Below are positions 17,238 to 28,688 of a stretch of DNA of 64,000 bases, in pieces (the first letter of the stretch is position 1; each line of letters begins with the position of its first letter). The DNA is from JBQLZQ01 sp052168355 (GTDB lineage Bacteria > Pseudomonadota > Alphaproteobacteria > DSM-16000 > Inquilinaceae): NCBI GenBank assembly GCA_052168355.1, contig JBQLZQ010000041.1, positions 10,931 to 74,930 on the forward strand, written 5' to 3'. The notes under the pieces were generated by a model. It did no database searches. It was not told the origin of the DNA and worked only from the letters and a program-made list of their open reading frames with translations. The translations under genes and the position numbers were made by a program.

Positions 17238-18233
17238 ATGAGAACGTTGATATTATCGGTCGCGACGGCCGCCGTTCTGGCGATGCCGGTGGCGGCCATG
17301 GCCCAGGACACGATGACCTTCGCCCTGGTGCCCAAGGCGATGAACAACCCGTTCTTCGATCTGGCGCGGGACGGCTGCATGCAGGCGCAGGAAGAACTCG
17401 ACAATGTCGAGTGCCTGTATATCGGCCCGGGCGAGCATACCGAGCAGGAGCAGATCCAGATCGTGCAGGATCTGATCACGCGGCGGGTCGACGGCATCGC
17501 CGTGGCCCCGTCCAACGCGCCGGCCATGGCCCGCGTGCTGCGCGCGGCGTCGGAGGCGGGCATCCCCGTCATCACCTGGGATTCGGACCTGCTGGCCGAG
17601 GATGCCGGGCTCAGGGCCACCTATGTCGGGACCAAGAATTACGACATCGGCGTCAACCTGGCCAAGCTGTTGACGGAGATCAAGCCGGACGGCGGCACGC
17701 TGTGCATCCAGTCCGGCGGTGCCGCCGCCGCCAACCACAACGAACGGATGCAGGGCATCCGCGACACCCTGGCCGGGGTCGAGAGCGCGTCGCCGCCCGG
17801 CGAGGCTCTGGATGGCGACAACGGCTGGACCGAGATTGCCGGCTGCCCGCTGTACACCAACGACGACTTCCCGCTGGCGGTGCAGCAGATGGGCGACATC
17901 CTGGCCGCCAACCCGGATCTCGACGCCTTCGTGCCGACCGGCGGGTTCCCGCAGTTCGTGCCGGCCGCCTATCGCCAGGTGGCGGAGACCTACGAGGCCA
18001 AGATCGCCGACGGCTCCCTGGCCCTGGTGGTCGCCGACACGCTGCCGATGCAGATGGATATCCTGAAGGACGGGCTCAGCAAGGGCCAGGTCGGCCAGCG
18101 GCCCTACGAGATGGGCTATAGGGCCATGTATATCCTGAAGGATCTGGTCGAGGGCAAGGAGGTCGAGGATCCGATCTATACGGGCCTGGACGTCTGCACC
18201 CCGGACAACGCCGACAGCTGCCTGTCCGGCTGA
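17238..18233 (+). CDS. Periplasmic sugar-binding protein of the CUT2 transporter
   Basis: The ATG at 17238 follows a strong GGGAGG site and gives a 331-residue precursor with a signal peptide ending near AMAQD. The mature part is a type I periplasmic-binding fold with ALVPKAMNNPFFDLARDGC, the segment VDGIAVAPSNAPAM and ITWDSDL, typical of ribose/xylose/inositol receptors. It is the last gene of the operon and is followed by an intrinsic terminator. The ligand is unknown. Inositol-type polyols are plausible by context. Confidence 0.92.
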   Translation: MRTLILSVATAAVLAMPVAAMAQDTMTFALVPKAMNNPFFDLARDGCMQAQEELDNVECLYIGPGEHTEQEQIQIVQDLITRRVDGIAVAPSNAPAMARVLRAASEAGIPVITWDSDLLAEDAGLRATYVGTKNYDIGVNLAKLLTEIKPDGGTLCIQSGGAAAANHNERMQGIRDTLAGVESASPPGEALDGDNGWTEIAGCPLYTNDDFPLAVQQMGDILAANPDLDAFVPTGGFPQFVPAAYRQVAETYEAKIADGSLALVVADTLPMQMDILKDGLSKGQVGQRPYEMGYRAMYILKDLVEGKEVEDPIYTGLDVCTPDNADSCLSG

Positions 18234-18255
18234 CGGCTACGCGACGCGCGTTTTC

Positions 18256-18289
18256 ACCCGCCGGTGGGGAAACCCGCCGGCGGGTTTTT
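18256..18289 (+). terminator. Intrinsic terminator after the sugar ABC operon
   Basis: ACCCGCCGG (18256-18264) pairs with CCGGCGGGT (18277-18285), and five T residues end the structure. It lies 23 bases after the binding-protein stop. Confidence 0.85.
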
Positions 18290-18340
18290 CGTGACCGGTA
18301 CAGGTTTCGTGACCGGTACAGGTTTCGTGGCCGGTACAAG
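18287..18340. repeat. Three tandem copies of an 18-bp unit
   Basis: The unit TTTCGTGACCGGTACAGG occurs at 18287-18304 and 18305-18322, with a third copy carrying two changes at 18323-18340. It starts inside the terminator T-run and ends 24 bases before the tRNA-Pro gene. Each unit contains the palindrome ACCGGT. No function is evident. Confidence 0.85.
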
Positions 18341-18364
18341 GGCGCGAAAAGGATTTGGAAATCA

Positions 18365-18441
18365 TGGTCGGAGTGAGAGGATTCGAACCTCCGGCCCCTG
18401 CCTCCCGAAGACAGTGCTCTACCAGGCTGAGCTACACTCCG
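18365..18441 (-). tRNA. tRNA-Pro(CGG)
   Basis: Read on the minus strand the 77-base gene starts CGGAGTGTAGC and ends with an encoded CCA. The acceptor stem CGGAGTG pairs with CACTCCG. The anticodon arm is CTGTC, loop TTCGGGA, GGCAG, giving anticodon CGG. The T loop TTCGAAT is canonical. A tRNA with encoded CCA 23.8 kb from the prophage repressor gives no evidence of being its attachment site. Confidence 0.95.
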
Positions 18442-18505
18442 TCCGTGGGGCCGGCTTATAGACCCTCGCGGCGGCGGGTTCAAGCGCCAGGAGAGGGGGC
18501 GCCGG

Positions 18506-19528
18506 TCAGTAATCCCGGCTGACGCAGAAATCGGCGACGTCGTAGAGGGCGGCGGTCAGCGGCGTTCGGGGAAAGGGGGCGAGGCAGGCCTGCGCGTCCT
18601 CGGCGAAGCCGCGGGCGCGGGCGACGCAATCGTCGAGCACGCCGTGGCGCGCCATCAGCGACAGGGCGCGGCCCAAATCCAGATCGCCCTGGTCGCGGTC
18701 CTCCAGGGTGCGGCGCCAGAAGGCGCGGTCCTCCGCCGTGCCGCGCTCGAAGGCGAGGATGGTCGGCAGGGTGATCTTGCCCTCCCGGAAATCGTCGCCG
18801 ATGGTCTTGCCCAGACGGCCCTGGAGCGCCGAGTAATCGAGAACGTCGTCAATGAGTTGGAAGGCGATGCCGAGGTTGAACCCGAAGGCGCGCAGGGCCT
18901 CCCGGTCGGCGGCGGGCGCCCCCGCCGCCACGGCCCCGACCTCGCACGCCGCCGCGAACAGGGCCGAGGTCTTCGACTGGATGACCTCCAAATAGGTGTC
19001 CTCGCTGGTGGAGGTGTCGTTGGCGGTGCTGAGTTGCAGAACCTCGCCCTCGGCGATGACGGCGGAGGCGTCCGACAGGATCTTGAGCACCTCCAGCGAG
19101 CCGTTCTCGACCATCAGCTGGAAGGCGCGGGCGAACAGGAAGTCGCCGACCAGCACGCTGGGTTCGTTGCCGAACATCTCGTTGGCGGAGGCCTGGCCGC
19201 GCCGGAGGTCGCTGTCGTCGACCACGTCGTCATGGAGCAGGGTGGCGGTGTGGATGAACTCCACCGCGGCGGCGAGGCCGATATGGCCGGCGCCCTCGAT
19301 CCCGCACAACTGGGCGCCCGCCAGGGTCAGCATCGGCCGCAGCCTTTTGCCGCCCGAGGCCACGATATAGCCGGCAAGCTGGGGGATCAGCGCCACGGGG
19401 CTGTCCATCCGGTCCAGAATGGTGCGGTTGACCGCCGCCATGTCCTTGGACACCAGCAGGGACAACCGCTCCAGCGCCGATGGCTCGGCGAGGGTGGACA
19501 CGGGGCCGGTTCCGGCAAGAGCGCTCAA
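18506..19528 (-). CDS. Long-chain polyprenyl diphosphate synthase
   Basis: With the TTG at 19528 (GGAG eight bases upstream) the protein is 340 residues, the usual length of octa- or decaprenyl diphosphate synthases. An internal ATG would remove the N-terminal helix. Motifs are GGKRLRP, the first Asp-rich site LLHDDVVDDSDLRRG, and the second in FQLIDDVLDY. It makes the isoprenoid side chain of ubiquinone. Alphaproteobacteria usually need the C50 product, so IspB or DdsA are the candidate names. Chain length cannot be read directly. Confidence 0.9.
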   Translation of the reverse strand: MSALAGTGPVSTLAEPSALERLSLLVSKDMAAVNRTILDRMDSPVALIPQLAGYIVASGGKRLRPMLTLAGAQLCGIEGAGHIGLAAAVEFIHTATLLHDDVVDDSDLRRGQASANEMFGNEPSVLVGDFLFARAFQLMVENGSLEVLKILSDASAVIAEGEVLQLSTANDTSTSEDTYLEVIQSKTSALFAAACEVGAVAAGAPAADREALRAFGFNLGIAFQLIDDVLDYSALQGRLGKTIGDDFREGKITLPTILAFERGTAEDRAFWRRTLEDRDQGDLDLGRALSLMARHGVLDDCVARARGFAEDAQACLAPFPRTPLTAALYDVADFCVSRDY

Positions 19529-19723
19529 CGGTGCAACTCCATCACAGATACAACTCCATCGGGGCCCGATGCGGTGGCTGCCCCCCGTGCGGCAGCCGCT
19601 GTCGTTGACGGGGCGGATGGTACCATCCAGCATAGAACCCGGCCACAATGGGTCAAGCCCCGGTCCGAACGGGGTCACCTTGATGGCCGGATTGTGTCCA
19701 ACCGGCCCCGGATGTCCCGGACC

Positions 19724-19942
19724 ATGAAAGAAATTCTGCGCACCACCGATCCCGTCCGGCTGTCTTGGCTGACCGCCCTTCTGGCCGATGCCGGCATCGA
19801 GGCGGTGGTGCTCGATACCCACACCTCCATCGTCGAGGGCAGCATCGGGGCGATCCCGCGCCGCCTAGTGGTCGCCGGGGACCAGTACGTCCAGGCCCGG
19901 CGCGTGCTGATGGAGGCCGGGGAGGACGACCCGGATGGGTGA
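19724..19942 (+). CDS. DUF2007-family small protein
   Basis: The 72-residue product MKEILRTTDPVRLSWLTALL, followed by DAGIEAVVLDTHTSIVEGSIG and RRLVVAGDQYVQARRVL, fits DUF2007, described only as putative signal-transducing. An ATG at 19712 would add four residues. It is divergent from the polyprenyl synthase and overlaps trmN6 by 8 bases, so the two are translationally coupled. The 19529-19711 gap shows no gene. Confidence 0.85.
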   Translation: MKEILRTTDPVRLSWLTALLADAGIEAVVLDTHTSIVEGSIGAIPRRLVVAGDQYVQARRVLMEAGEDDPDG

Positions 19943-20666
19943 GGCGGCGGCCGCGACCCGGGATTTGCTGCTGGGCGGACGGGTGACGCTGGCCCAACCG
20001 GCCCAAGGCTATCGCGCGGCCATCGACCCCGTTCTGCTGGCCGCCGGGGTGCCGGCGCGGGACGGCGACCGGGTGCTGGATCTGGGCTGCGGGGTTGGGG
20101 CGGCGGCCCTGTGCCTGTTGGCGCGGCGCCCGGATTGTTGGGTGACCGGCCTGGAACTCCAGGGAGATCTGGCCGACTTGGCGCGGCGCAACGCCGCCGC
20201 CGAGCGGTTTATCGTGGTCGAGGGGGATGTCGCCGCGCCGCCGGAGGGGGTTGAGGCGGGGACCTTCGACCAGGTCATGGCCAACCCGCCGTACCTGCCC
20301 GCCGGCCGCGACACCGCGTCCCCCCACGGTGGCAAGGCCACCGCCAACCAGGAAGGGACGGCCGATCTGGAGGTCTGGATCGCCGCCGCCCACCGGGCCC
20401 TGCGGCCCAAGGGGTCGCTGACCATGATCCATCGGGCCGACCGGTTTGCCGAGGTGTGCGGGCTGCTGACGCCGCGCTTTGGCGGTGTCGTGCTGATACC
20501 CCTCTGGCCCAAGGACGGCGCGCCGGCCAAGCGGGTCGTGATCCGCGCCCGCAAGGGCGACCGGTCGCCGGCCACGGTGGCGCCAGGGCTTGTGTTGCAC
20601 GGGGCCGACGGCGGCTATACGCCGCAGGCCGACGCGGTGCTGCGGGACGCTGCGGCCTTGCCATAA
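19935..20666 (+). CDS. trmN6: tRNA1(Val) adenine-N6-methyltransferase-like protein
   Basis: This 243-residue methyltransferase has a SAM-binding loop (VLDLGCGVGAAALCL) and the NPPY motif in VMANPPYLPAG, the signature of base N6-adenine methyltransferases. The segment after NPPY (SPHGGKATANQEGTADLEVW) is characteristic of TrmN6/YfiC, which modifies A37 of tRNA1(Val). It overlaps the DUF2007 gene, an association repeated in many Alphaproteobacteria. It converges with a 41-residue membrane protein gene. Confidence 0.88.
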   Translation: MGEAAAATRDLLLGGRVTLAQPAQGYRAAIDPVLLAAGVPARDGDRVLDLGCGVGAAALCLLARRPDCWVTGLELQGDLADLARRNAAAERFIVVEGDVAAPPEGVEAGTFDQVMANPPYLPAGRDTASPHGGKATANQEGTADLEVWIAAAHRALRPKGSLTMIHRADRFAEVCGLLTPRFGGVVLIPLWPKDGAPAKRVVIRARKGDRSPATVAPGLVLHGADGGYTPQADAVLRDAAALP

Positions 20667-20685
20667 ATGGCCAACGGCCGGTCGA

Positions 20686-20811
20686 TCAGACAAACACGGC
20701 GACCAGCCCCAGGCCGAAGACGACGCCGAACAGGGATATCGCCAGAACATAGCGCATGACCCCCAGCTCGATGCCTTGGCGTGTCTGGGTGGGGTCGAAC
20801 AGATGTTCCAT
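20686..20811 (-). CDS. Small single-span membrane protein, 41 residues
   Basis: The ATG at 20811 is preceded by GAGGGAAGACCACC, a good ribosome-binding site. The product starts MEHLFDPTQTRQGIELGVMR and continues with one hydrophobic helix of about 20 residues to the C terminus. A short soluble head with a single membrane span suggests a small inner-membrane protein. It converges with trmN6, 19 bases apart. Family unknown. The 20812-21031 stretch upstream shows no further gene. Confidence 0.65.
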   Translation of the reverse strand: MEHLFDPTQTRQGIELGVMRYVLAISLFGVVFGLGLVAVFV

Positions 20812-21031
20812 GGTGGTCTTCCCTCAAAGGGGACCGCCAAACGCGGGGTTTCGCCCTGGCATGGTCCCATCCAGAGGACATGGCGATTCGCGGACAGGAC
20901 GTCGCATCAAGAGTTCGCGACGGGGCGTGATCGGACGGCTTTGAAATTCCGCGATTGGCCCCATATGGCTGAGGACGTCCAGGATGCGACCCGCGCATCT
21001 CAGTTCGCTGTCCCCGGTGCGCGAGGCCACG

Positions 21032-21871
21032 ATGACCCTGTTCGACCTTTTTTCCCTTGAGCGCTGGCGGTCACGGCCGCCGACGGTCGCCGTCGTCCGA
21101 CTGGAGGGGGCAATCCAGTCCGGCGGAAGGTGGCGGTCGGGGTTGAACCTGGCCAGCATCGCCGGGCCGCTGGAAAAGGCGTTCGGCGACAAGCGACACA
21201 CGGCCGTGGCGCTGGCCATCAACTCGCCCGGCGGGTCGCCGGTGCAATCGGCGCTGATCGCCCGCCGCGTCCGGGAACTGTCGACGGAAAAGGGCAAACC
21301 GGTCTACGCCTTTGTCGAGGATGTGGCCGCGTCCGGGGGGTACTGGCTGGCCTGCGCCGGCGACGAGATCTATGCCGACGAAAGCTCCATCGTCGGTTCC
21401 ATCGGGGTGATCGCCGCCGGGTTCGGCTTGGACTCGCTTATTGCCCGGATCGGCGTGACCCGCCGTATCTATACCGCCGGGACCCGCAAATCGATCCTCG
21501 ACCCGTTCGAGCCCGAGCGGCCGGAAGACGTGGCCAAGCTGGAAGCGCTGCAACGCAACATCCACAAGGCGTTCAAGGATCTGGTCCGGGAGCGTCGCGG
21601 CGACCGTCTCAAAGCCGACGACGCGGCCCTGTTCGACGGGGAGTTCTGGACCGGCGCCGAAGCGGTGGATCTGGGTCTGATCGACGGGCTGGGCCATATG
21701 CGCACCGTGCTGCGGCGGAAATACGGGGACAAGGTGCGGCTGCGGGTGGTCGGCGCCCGCAAAAGCCTGTCGCGTCGCCTGGGGCTGCGAACGGGCGGGG
21801 CGGAGTCCTGGCCCGACGACCTGCTGGCGACGGTGGAAGAACGGGCGCTGTGGCAGCGGTTCGGCCTGTGA
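21032..21871 (+). CDS. S49-family peptidase (SohB/SppA-like)
   Basis: The ATG at 21032 has GAGG six bases upstream and gives a 279-residue protein. The S49 core includes ALAINSPGGSPVQSALI, the nucleophile Ser in DVAASGGYWLACAGDEI and the general-base Lys in GTRKSILDPF. Unlike typical SppA or SohB it has no obvious N-terminal membrane anchor. S49 enzymes degrade signal peptides or membrane proteins. It is followed 52 bases later by a small membrane-anchored zinc-ribbon-like protein and then glyQ. Confidence 0.88.
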   Translation: MTLFDLFSLERWRSRPPTVAVVRLEGAIQSGGRWRSGLNLASIAGPLEKAFGDKRHTAVALAINSPGGSPVQSALIARRVRELSTEKGKPVYAFVEDVAASGGYWLACAGDEIYADESSIVGSIGVIAAGFGLDSLIARIGVTRRIYTAGTRKSILDPFEPERPEDVAKLEALQRNIHKAFKDLVRERRGDRLKADDAALFDGEFWTGAEAVDLGLIDGLGHMRTVLRRKYGDKVRLRVVGARKSLSRRLGLRTGGAESWPDDLLATVEERALWQRFGL

Positions 21872-21923
21872 CCGCGTCAGCGGCGCCCTTGACCCGCGAC
21901 CCGTCGGGCTCCTAAACAACCCC

Positions 21924-22166
21924 ATGTTCAGTCTGCCCAAGCTGCTCGTTCTCGGGTTGATCGTGGCGGTCGTCTGGTTCGGGTTCAAGGCCCTGGAGCG
22001 CGGCGGTCGGGTCCCGCGCGCCGAGGACAAGTCCGACACCAGGAAACTTGGGGCGAAGGACCTGGTCAAGTGCCGGGTCTGCGGCGTCTATGTGGCCGCC
22101 GACGGTCCGCCAGGATGCGGCCGGTCCGACTGTCCCCATGGCGCGGGTGACGCAACCGACGGCTGA
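21924..22166 (+). CDS. Small membrane-anchored protein with zinc-ribbon-like tail (PP0621-like)
   Basis: This 80-residue product has an N-terminal hydrophobic helix (about residues 4-22) and a C-terminal Cys cluster: CRVC, then Cys in PPGCG and in SDCPHG. The layout of one helix and a cytoplasmic CxxC metal-binding tail matches small proteins of the PP0621 group, function unknown. It sits between the S49 peptidase and glyQ. Confidence 0.75.
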   Translation: MFSLPKLLVLGLIVAVVWFGFKALERGGRVPRAEDKSDTRKLGAKDLVKCRVCGVYVAADGPPGCGRSDCPHGAGDATDG

Positions 22167-22264
22167 GGGCGCCAATGCCCGGCGTCGGAGGCGTCTTGAT
22201 CGGCCGATGCCGGGGCATTAGGGTGCGCCGCAAAACCCGCGAACCGCAAGGGCAGACCGATCCA

Positions 22265-23158
22265 ATGGCCGCCGGGGCCGCCGCCATCGCCACACCGCCG
22301 CGATCCTTTCAGGAGATCATCCTGCGCCTTCAGGCGTTTTGGGCGGCGCAGGGCTGTGTCATCCTGCAGCCCTATGACATGGAGGTCGGGGCCGGTACAT
22401 TTCACCCGGCCACCACCCTGCGGGCGCTGGGGCCGGACCGTCACTGGAACTGCGCCTTCGTTCAACCCTGCCGGCGACCGGCGGACGGCCGCTACGGCGA
22501 GAACCCCAACCGGGTGCAGCATTACTACCAGTTCCAGGTGCTGCTGAAACCGTCGCCTCCCAACGCCCAAGACCTGTACCTGCAAAGCCTGTACGCCCTG
22601 GGCATCGACCCGGCGCTGCACGATCTGCGCTTTGTCGAGGACGATTGGGAAAGCCCGACGCTGGGCGCCTGGGGCCTGGGGTGGGAGGTCTGGTGCGATG
22701 GCATGGAGGTCACCCAGTACACCTATTTCCAGCAGGTGGGCGGCATCGAGTGCGACCCGGTGCCCGTCGAACTCACCTACGGGCTGGAACGGTTGGCGAT
22801 GTATCTTCTGGGCACGGAATCCATGTTCGACATGCCGTTCAACGATCCCGACAGTGGCGGGGCCGTGACCTATGGCGATGTCTTTCTACGATCGGAACGG
22901 GAGTATTCGGCCTACAATTTCGAGCATGCCGATACCGAGCGGCTGACCGTCCATTTCCGCGACGCCGAAGCGGAATGCCAGGCGCTTCTGACCCAGCGCC
23001 TGCCCCTGCCGGCCTACGACCAGTGCATCAAGGCCAGCCATCTGTTCAACCTGCTGGACGCCCGCGGTGTGATCAGCGTGGTGGAGCGAGCCGCCTATAT
23101 CGGCCGGGTCCGGGCCCTGGCCAAGGGGTGCTGCGAGATGTGGTTGGACGCCGCCTGA
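22265..23158 (+). CDS. glyQ: Glycyl-tRNA synthetase alpha subunit
   Basis: The 297-residue subunit starts at the ATG at 22265 and carries the family core: FQEIILRLQAFWAAQGC, QPYDMEVGAGTFHPATTLRAL, NPNRVQHYYQFQVLLKPSP and GLGWEVWCDGMEVTQYTYFQQ. It catalyses glycine activation in the alpha2-beta2 bacterial enzyme. glyS follows 18 bases downstream, so the subunits are co-expressed. I looked at 22167-22264 and saw no riboswitch-like structure. Confidence 0.97.
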   Translation: MAAGAAAIATPPRSFQEIILRLQAFWAAQGCVILQPYDMEVGAGTFHPATTLRALGPDRHWNCAFVQPCRRPADGRYGENPNRVQHYYQFQVLLKPSPPNAQDLYLQSLYALGIDPALHDLRFVEDDWESPTLGAWGLGWEVWCDGMEVTQYTYFQQVGGIECDPVPVELTYGLERLAMYLLGTESMFDMPFNDPDSGGAVTYGDVFLRSEREYSAYNFEHADTERLTVHFRDAEAECQALLTQRLPLPAYDQCIKASHLFNLLDARGVISVVERAAYIGRVRALAKGCCEMWLDAA

Positions 23159-23176
23159 TGGGGATCGTCTGAGATC

Positions 23177-25273
23177 ATGGCCGAGTTTCTGCTGGAGCTT
23201 CTGTCGGAGGAGATCCCGGCCCGCATGCAGGCACGGGCGGCCGCTGACCTGGAACGCCTTGTCACGGGAGCCTTACGCGACGCCGGCCTGCCCTGGCAGA
23301 GCGCGCGGTTCTTCGCGACGCCGCGGCGGCTGACCGTCGTCGTCGACGGCCTGCCGCTGGCCCAGCCGGATGTGTCGGAGGAGCGCAAGGGACCGCGCGC
23401 CGATGCGCCCGAACAGGCCATCGCCGGGTTCCTGCGCGCCACCGGCCTGTCCCTGGATCAGTGCGAGAAGCGACCGACGGCCAAGGGCGAGATCTGGTTC
23501 GCGGTGATCGAGAAGGCGGGACGGCCCACCTCCGAGGTGCTGAGGGACGTTATCGGCGAGGCGGTGACCAAACTGCCCTGGCCAAAGAGCATGCGCTGGG
23601 GCGAAAGCGGGTTCCGATGGGTCAGGCCGCTGCAGCATGTGCTGGCGGTGTTCGACGGGGCGCCGCTGGCCGGCGACGTGGAGCCCGATCCCCGGACCCG
23701 GCTGGTGTTCACCGCTGAGACGCGGGGCCATCGGTTTCTGGCCCCCGGCGCCGTGCCGGTCGAGCATTTCGAGGGGTACCGGTCCGGTCTGCGCGACGCC
23801 CATGTCATGCTGGACGCCGGCGACCGCAAGGACGCGATCCTGGAGCAGGCCCGGACCCTTGTGGCCGCCGAGGGGTTGCGCCTGCGCGACGACCCGGGAC
23901 TGCTGGACGAGGTCGCCGGCCTGGTCGAATGGCCGGTCGTGCATATGGGCCGGATCGACGACGCGTTCATGGATCTGCCGGCGGAGGTGCTGACCACCTC
24001 CATGCGCAGCCATCAGCGCTATTTCGCCGTCGAAGGATCGGATGGCACCCTGGCGCCGCGGTTCCTGTTCGCGGCCAACACCGTGACCGACGACGGCGGG
24101 GCGATCGTGGTGGCCGGTAATGAGCGGGTGCTGCGCGCGCGGTTGAGCGATGCCCGGTTCTTTTGGGACAAGGATCGCGCGGTGCGCCTGGCCGACCGTG
24201 TGGCGGCGCTTGGAGACATCGTGTTTCACGACCGTTTGGGAACGGTCGCCGGGAAGGTGAACCGGCTGGAACAGCTGTCGGCGGCGCTGGCCGTCGCAGC
24301 CGGGGCCGATCCGGATCTCGCCCGACGCGCCGCCCACCTGGCCAAGGCGGATCTGACCACCGGCATGGTCGGGGAGTTTCCGGAACTTCAGGGTGTCATG
24401 GGGCGCTATTACGCGGGCCACGATGGCGAGCCGGCGGATGTGGCCAACGCCGTGGCCGAGCATTACGCGCCGCTGGGCCCGTCGGACCGCTGCCCGACGG
24501 CGCCGGTGTCGGTATCGGTGGCCCTGGCCGACAAGATCGACAGCCTGGTCGGGTTTTTCGCCATCGACGAGCGCCCGACCGGCAGTCGCGATCCCTATGC
24601 CCTGCGACGGGCCGCCCTGGGCGCGATCCGCCTGATCGTCGAGAACGGTCTGCGCCTGCGATTGCTGGATGCGATCGGCGAGTCCTACCGTCAGTACCGG
24701 AGGTCGGGGTCCTGGCGCGGCGATGTGGCGGACGGGACCGCGCTGTCCGGGGACCTTCTGGCGTTTTTTGCCGACCGGTTGAAGGTGGCGTTGAAGGAGC
24801 GCGGGGTCCGCCACGATCTGATCCAGGCCGTGTTCGATCTGGGCGGCCAGGACGATCTGGTGCTGATGCTGGCGCGGGTCGATGCGCTTGCCGAATTTCT
24901 GGCCGGAGACGACGGGGCCAATCTTCTGATCGCCTATCGGCGGGCCGCCAACATCGTCCGCATCGAAGAAAAGAAGGATGGCAGGAAGGCGCATGCGACC
25001 GCCGATCCGGGGCTGCTGGAGCAGGCGGAGGAACGGGCGTTGTACGCGGCCCTGAAAAACGCCGAAGAGAGTATGGACGGCCTGCTGCCGGCGGAGGATT
25101 TCACCACCGCCATGACCGCTTTGGCGGCGTTGCGGCAGCCGGTCGACTCTTTTTTTGACGCGGTGACGGTCAATGCCGACAAGCCCGGCCTGCGCGCCAA
25201 CCGTCTGGCGCTGCTCGGCCGGATCGTCGCAACCATGGACCGGGTCGCGGTGTTTTCACGCATCGAGGGTTAG
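23177..25273 (+). CDS. glyS: Glycyl-tRNA synthetase beta subunit
   Basis: The 698-residue protein begins MAEFLLELLSEEIPARMQ, the invariant start of GlyS, and has LPWPKSMRWGESGFRWVRPLQHV and TSMRSHQRYFAV in the middle and ADKIDSLVGFFAIDERPTGSRDPYALRRAA near two thirds. The C-terminal anticodon-binding part follows. Length is normal. It forms the heterotetramer with GlyQ and precedes ppdK in the gene order common in Rhodospirillales. Confidence 0.97.
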   Translation: MAEFLLELLSEEIPARMQARAAADLERLVTGALRDAGLPWQSARFFATPRRLTVVVDGLPLAQPDVSEERKGPRADAPEQAIAGFLRATGLSLDQCEKRPTAKGEIWFAVIEKAGRPTSEVLRDVIGEAVTKLPWPKSMRWGESGFRWVRPLQHVLAVFDGAPLAGDVEPDPRTRLVFTAETRGHRFLAPGAVPVEHFEGYRSGLRDAHVMLDAGDRKDAILEQARTLVAAEGLRLRDDPGLLDEVAGLVEWPVVHMGRIDDAFMDLPAEVLTTSMRSHQRYFAVEGSDGTLAPRFLFAANTVTDDGGAIVVAGNERVLRARLSDARFFWDKDRAVRLADRVAALGDIVFHDRLGTVAGKVNRLEQLSAALAVAAGADPDLARRAAHLAKADLTTGMVGEFPELQGVMGRYYAGHDGEPADVANAVAEHYAPLGPSDRCPTAPVSVSVALADKIDSLVGFFAIDERPTGSRDPYALRRAALGAIRLIVENGLRLRLLDAIGESYRQYRRSGSWRGDVADGTALSGDLLAFFADRLKVALKERGVRHDLIQAVFDLGGQDDLVLMLARVDALAEFLAGDDGANLLIAYRRAANIVRIEEKKDGRKAHATADPGLLEQAEERALYAALKNAEESMDGLLPAEDFTTAMTALAALRQPVDSFFDAVTVNADKPGLRANRLALLGRIVATMDRVAVFSRIEG

Positions 25274-25318
25274 AACCGCGCGGACCGGCACCGGTCCGCC
25301 AGCAAGGATGGGACGCGC

Positions 25319-27982
<2,664 letters not shown>

Positions 27983-28083
27983 CGGCGCGGCTCGAAAGAC
28001 GTGCCGGTCATCCCGCCGCCGCAATCGCGCGTCATCCTAGCGGATCCACTAGTCGTTTTGACCGACTCACCTTCGGAGCGATT

Positions 28084-28599
28084 ATGATCCGCCTCTCCAG
28101 TCTGATCGCGATCCTGAGCTTGGCGCTTTCGGCCCAGGCCCACGCCCAGTCCGCCGAGGCCAGCGGCGCCGCGTTGGCGGAGTTCCTGCGAACCGCGGCG
28201 CCCGTCTGCGAGACCCAACCGGCCGCGCAATGCGTCGATCTGGGGTGGGCGTACGCCGATGCCGACAGCGATACGTATCTGTCGGAGGGCGAACTGGTAT
28301 CGCTGGAAGCCAGCGTGATCGACTTCGTGACCCAGCGCAGCGCCAGCTTGACCCCCGAGGAGCGGGGGTCGGTGGCCCTTGGCCTGATGATGGTGCAGCG
28401 GCTGGGGCTCGATCGCCTGATCGCCGGTTTCGATGGAAACAGCGACTCGCGGGTCGATCGCCAGGAGCTGCTGGCCGATGTCCGGCTGGATCAACGGCCG
28501 CTGGGAGAGGTGCTTCTCGACCCGGCGGCGGTGGATCGACAGGCGCTGGCCGCCCGCCTGGGCGAACTTGGGCCGCTTGTCCTCGCCTTTTTTCATTAA
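28084..28599 (+). CDS. Exported protein with two EF-hand-like loops
   Basis: The 171-residue product has a signal peptide (about 1-22, ending AHAQS). The first 12-residue loop, DADSDTYLSEGE at residues 59-70, has Asp at positions 1, 3 and 5, Ser at 9 and Glu at 12. The second, DGNSDSRVDRQE, also matches canonical EF-hand spacing. It is therefore probably a periplasmic calcium-binding protein. A disulphide between Cys42 and Cys50 is possible. It stands alone between ppdK and the AI-2E transporter gene. The name of the family is not recognised. Confidence 0.75.
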   Translation: MIRLSSLIAILSLALSAQAHAQSAEASGAALAEFLRTAAPVCETQPAAQCVDLGWAYADADSDTYLSEGELVSLEASVIDFVTQRSASLTPEERGSVALGLMMVQRLGLDRLIAGFDGNSDSRVDRQELLADVRLDQRPLGEVLLDPAAVDRQALAARLGELGPLVLAFFH

Positions 28600-28688
28600 T
28601 TATATCTTGTGCCTCGGCCGCCGATAATAGAGTCCAAGGGGGCCATATCCGATTTCGAAACAGGCTCTGAGGCTAACGGACCACCGGC

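Noticed and set aside
18365..18441. tRNA-Pro as attachment site of the prophage
   Set aside because: It is more than 20 kb away from the repressor, with ordinary chromosomal genes between, and no integrase or duplicated tRNA end was seen near the element.
22167..22264. Glycine riboswitch or T-box before glyQ
   Set aside because: The gap is under 100 bases and contains no recognisable aptamer or antiterminator structure.
28042..28053. GGATCCACTAGT, identical to a junction in common cloning vector polylinkers
   Set aside because: The match ends after 12 bases and the flanking sequence is genomic, so chance is the simpler explanation than vector contamination.
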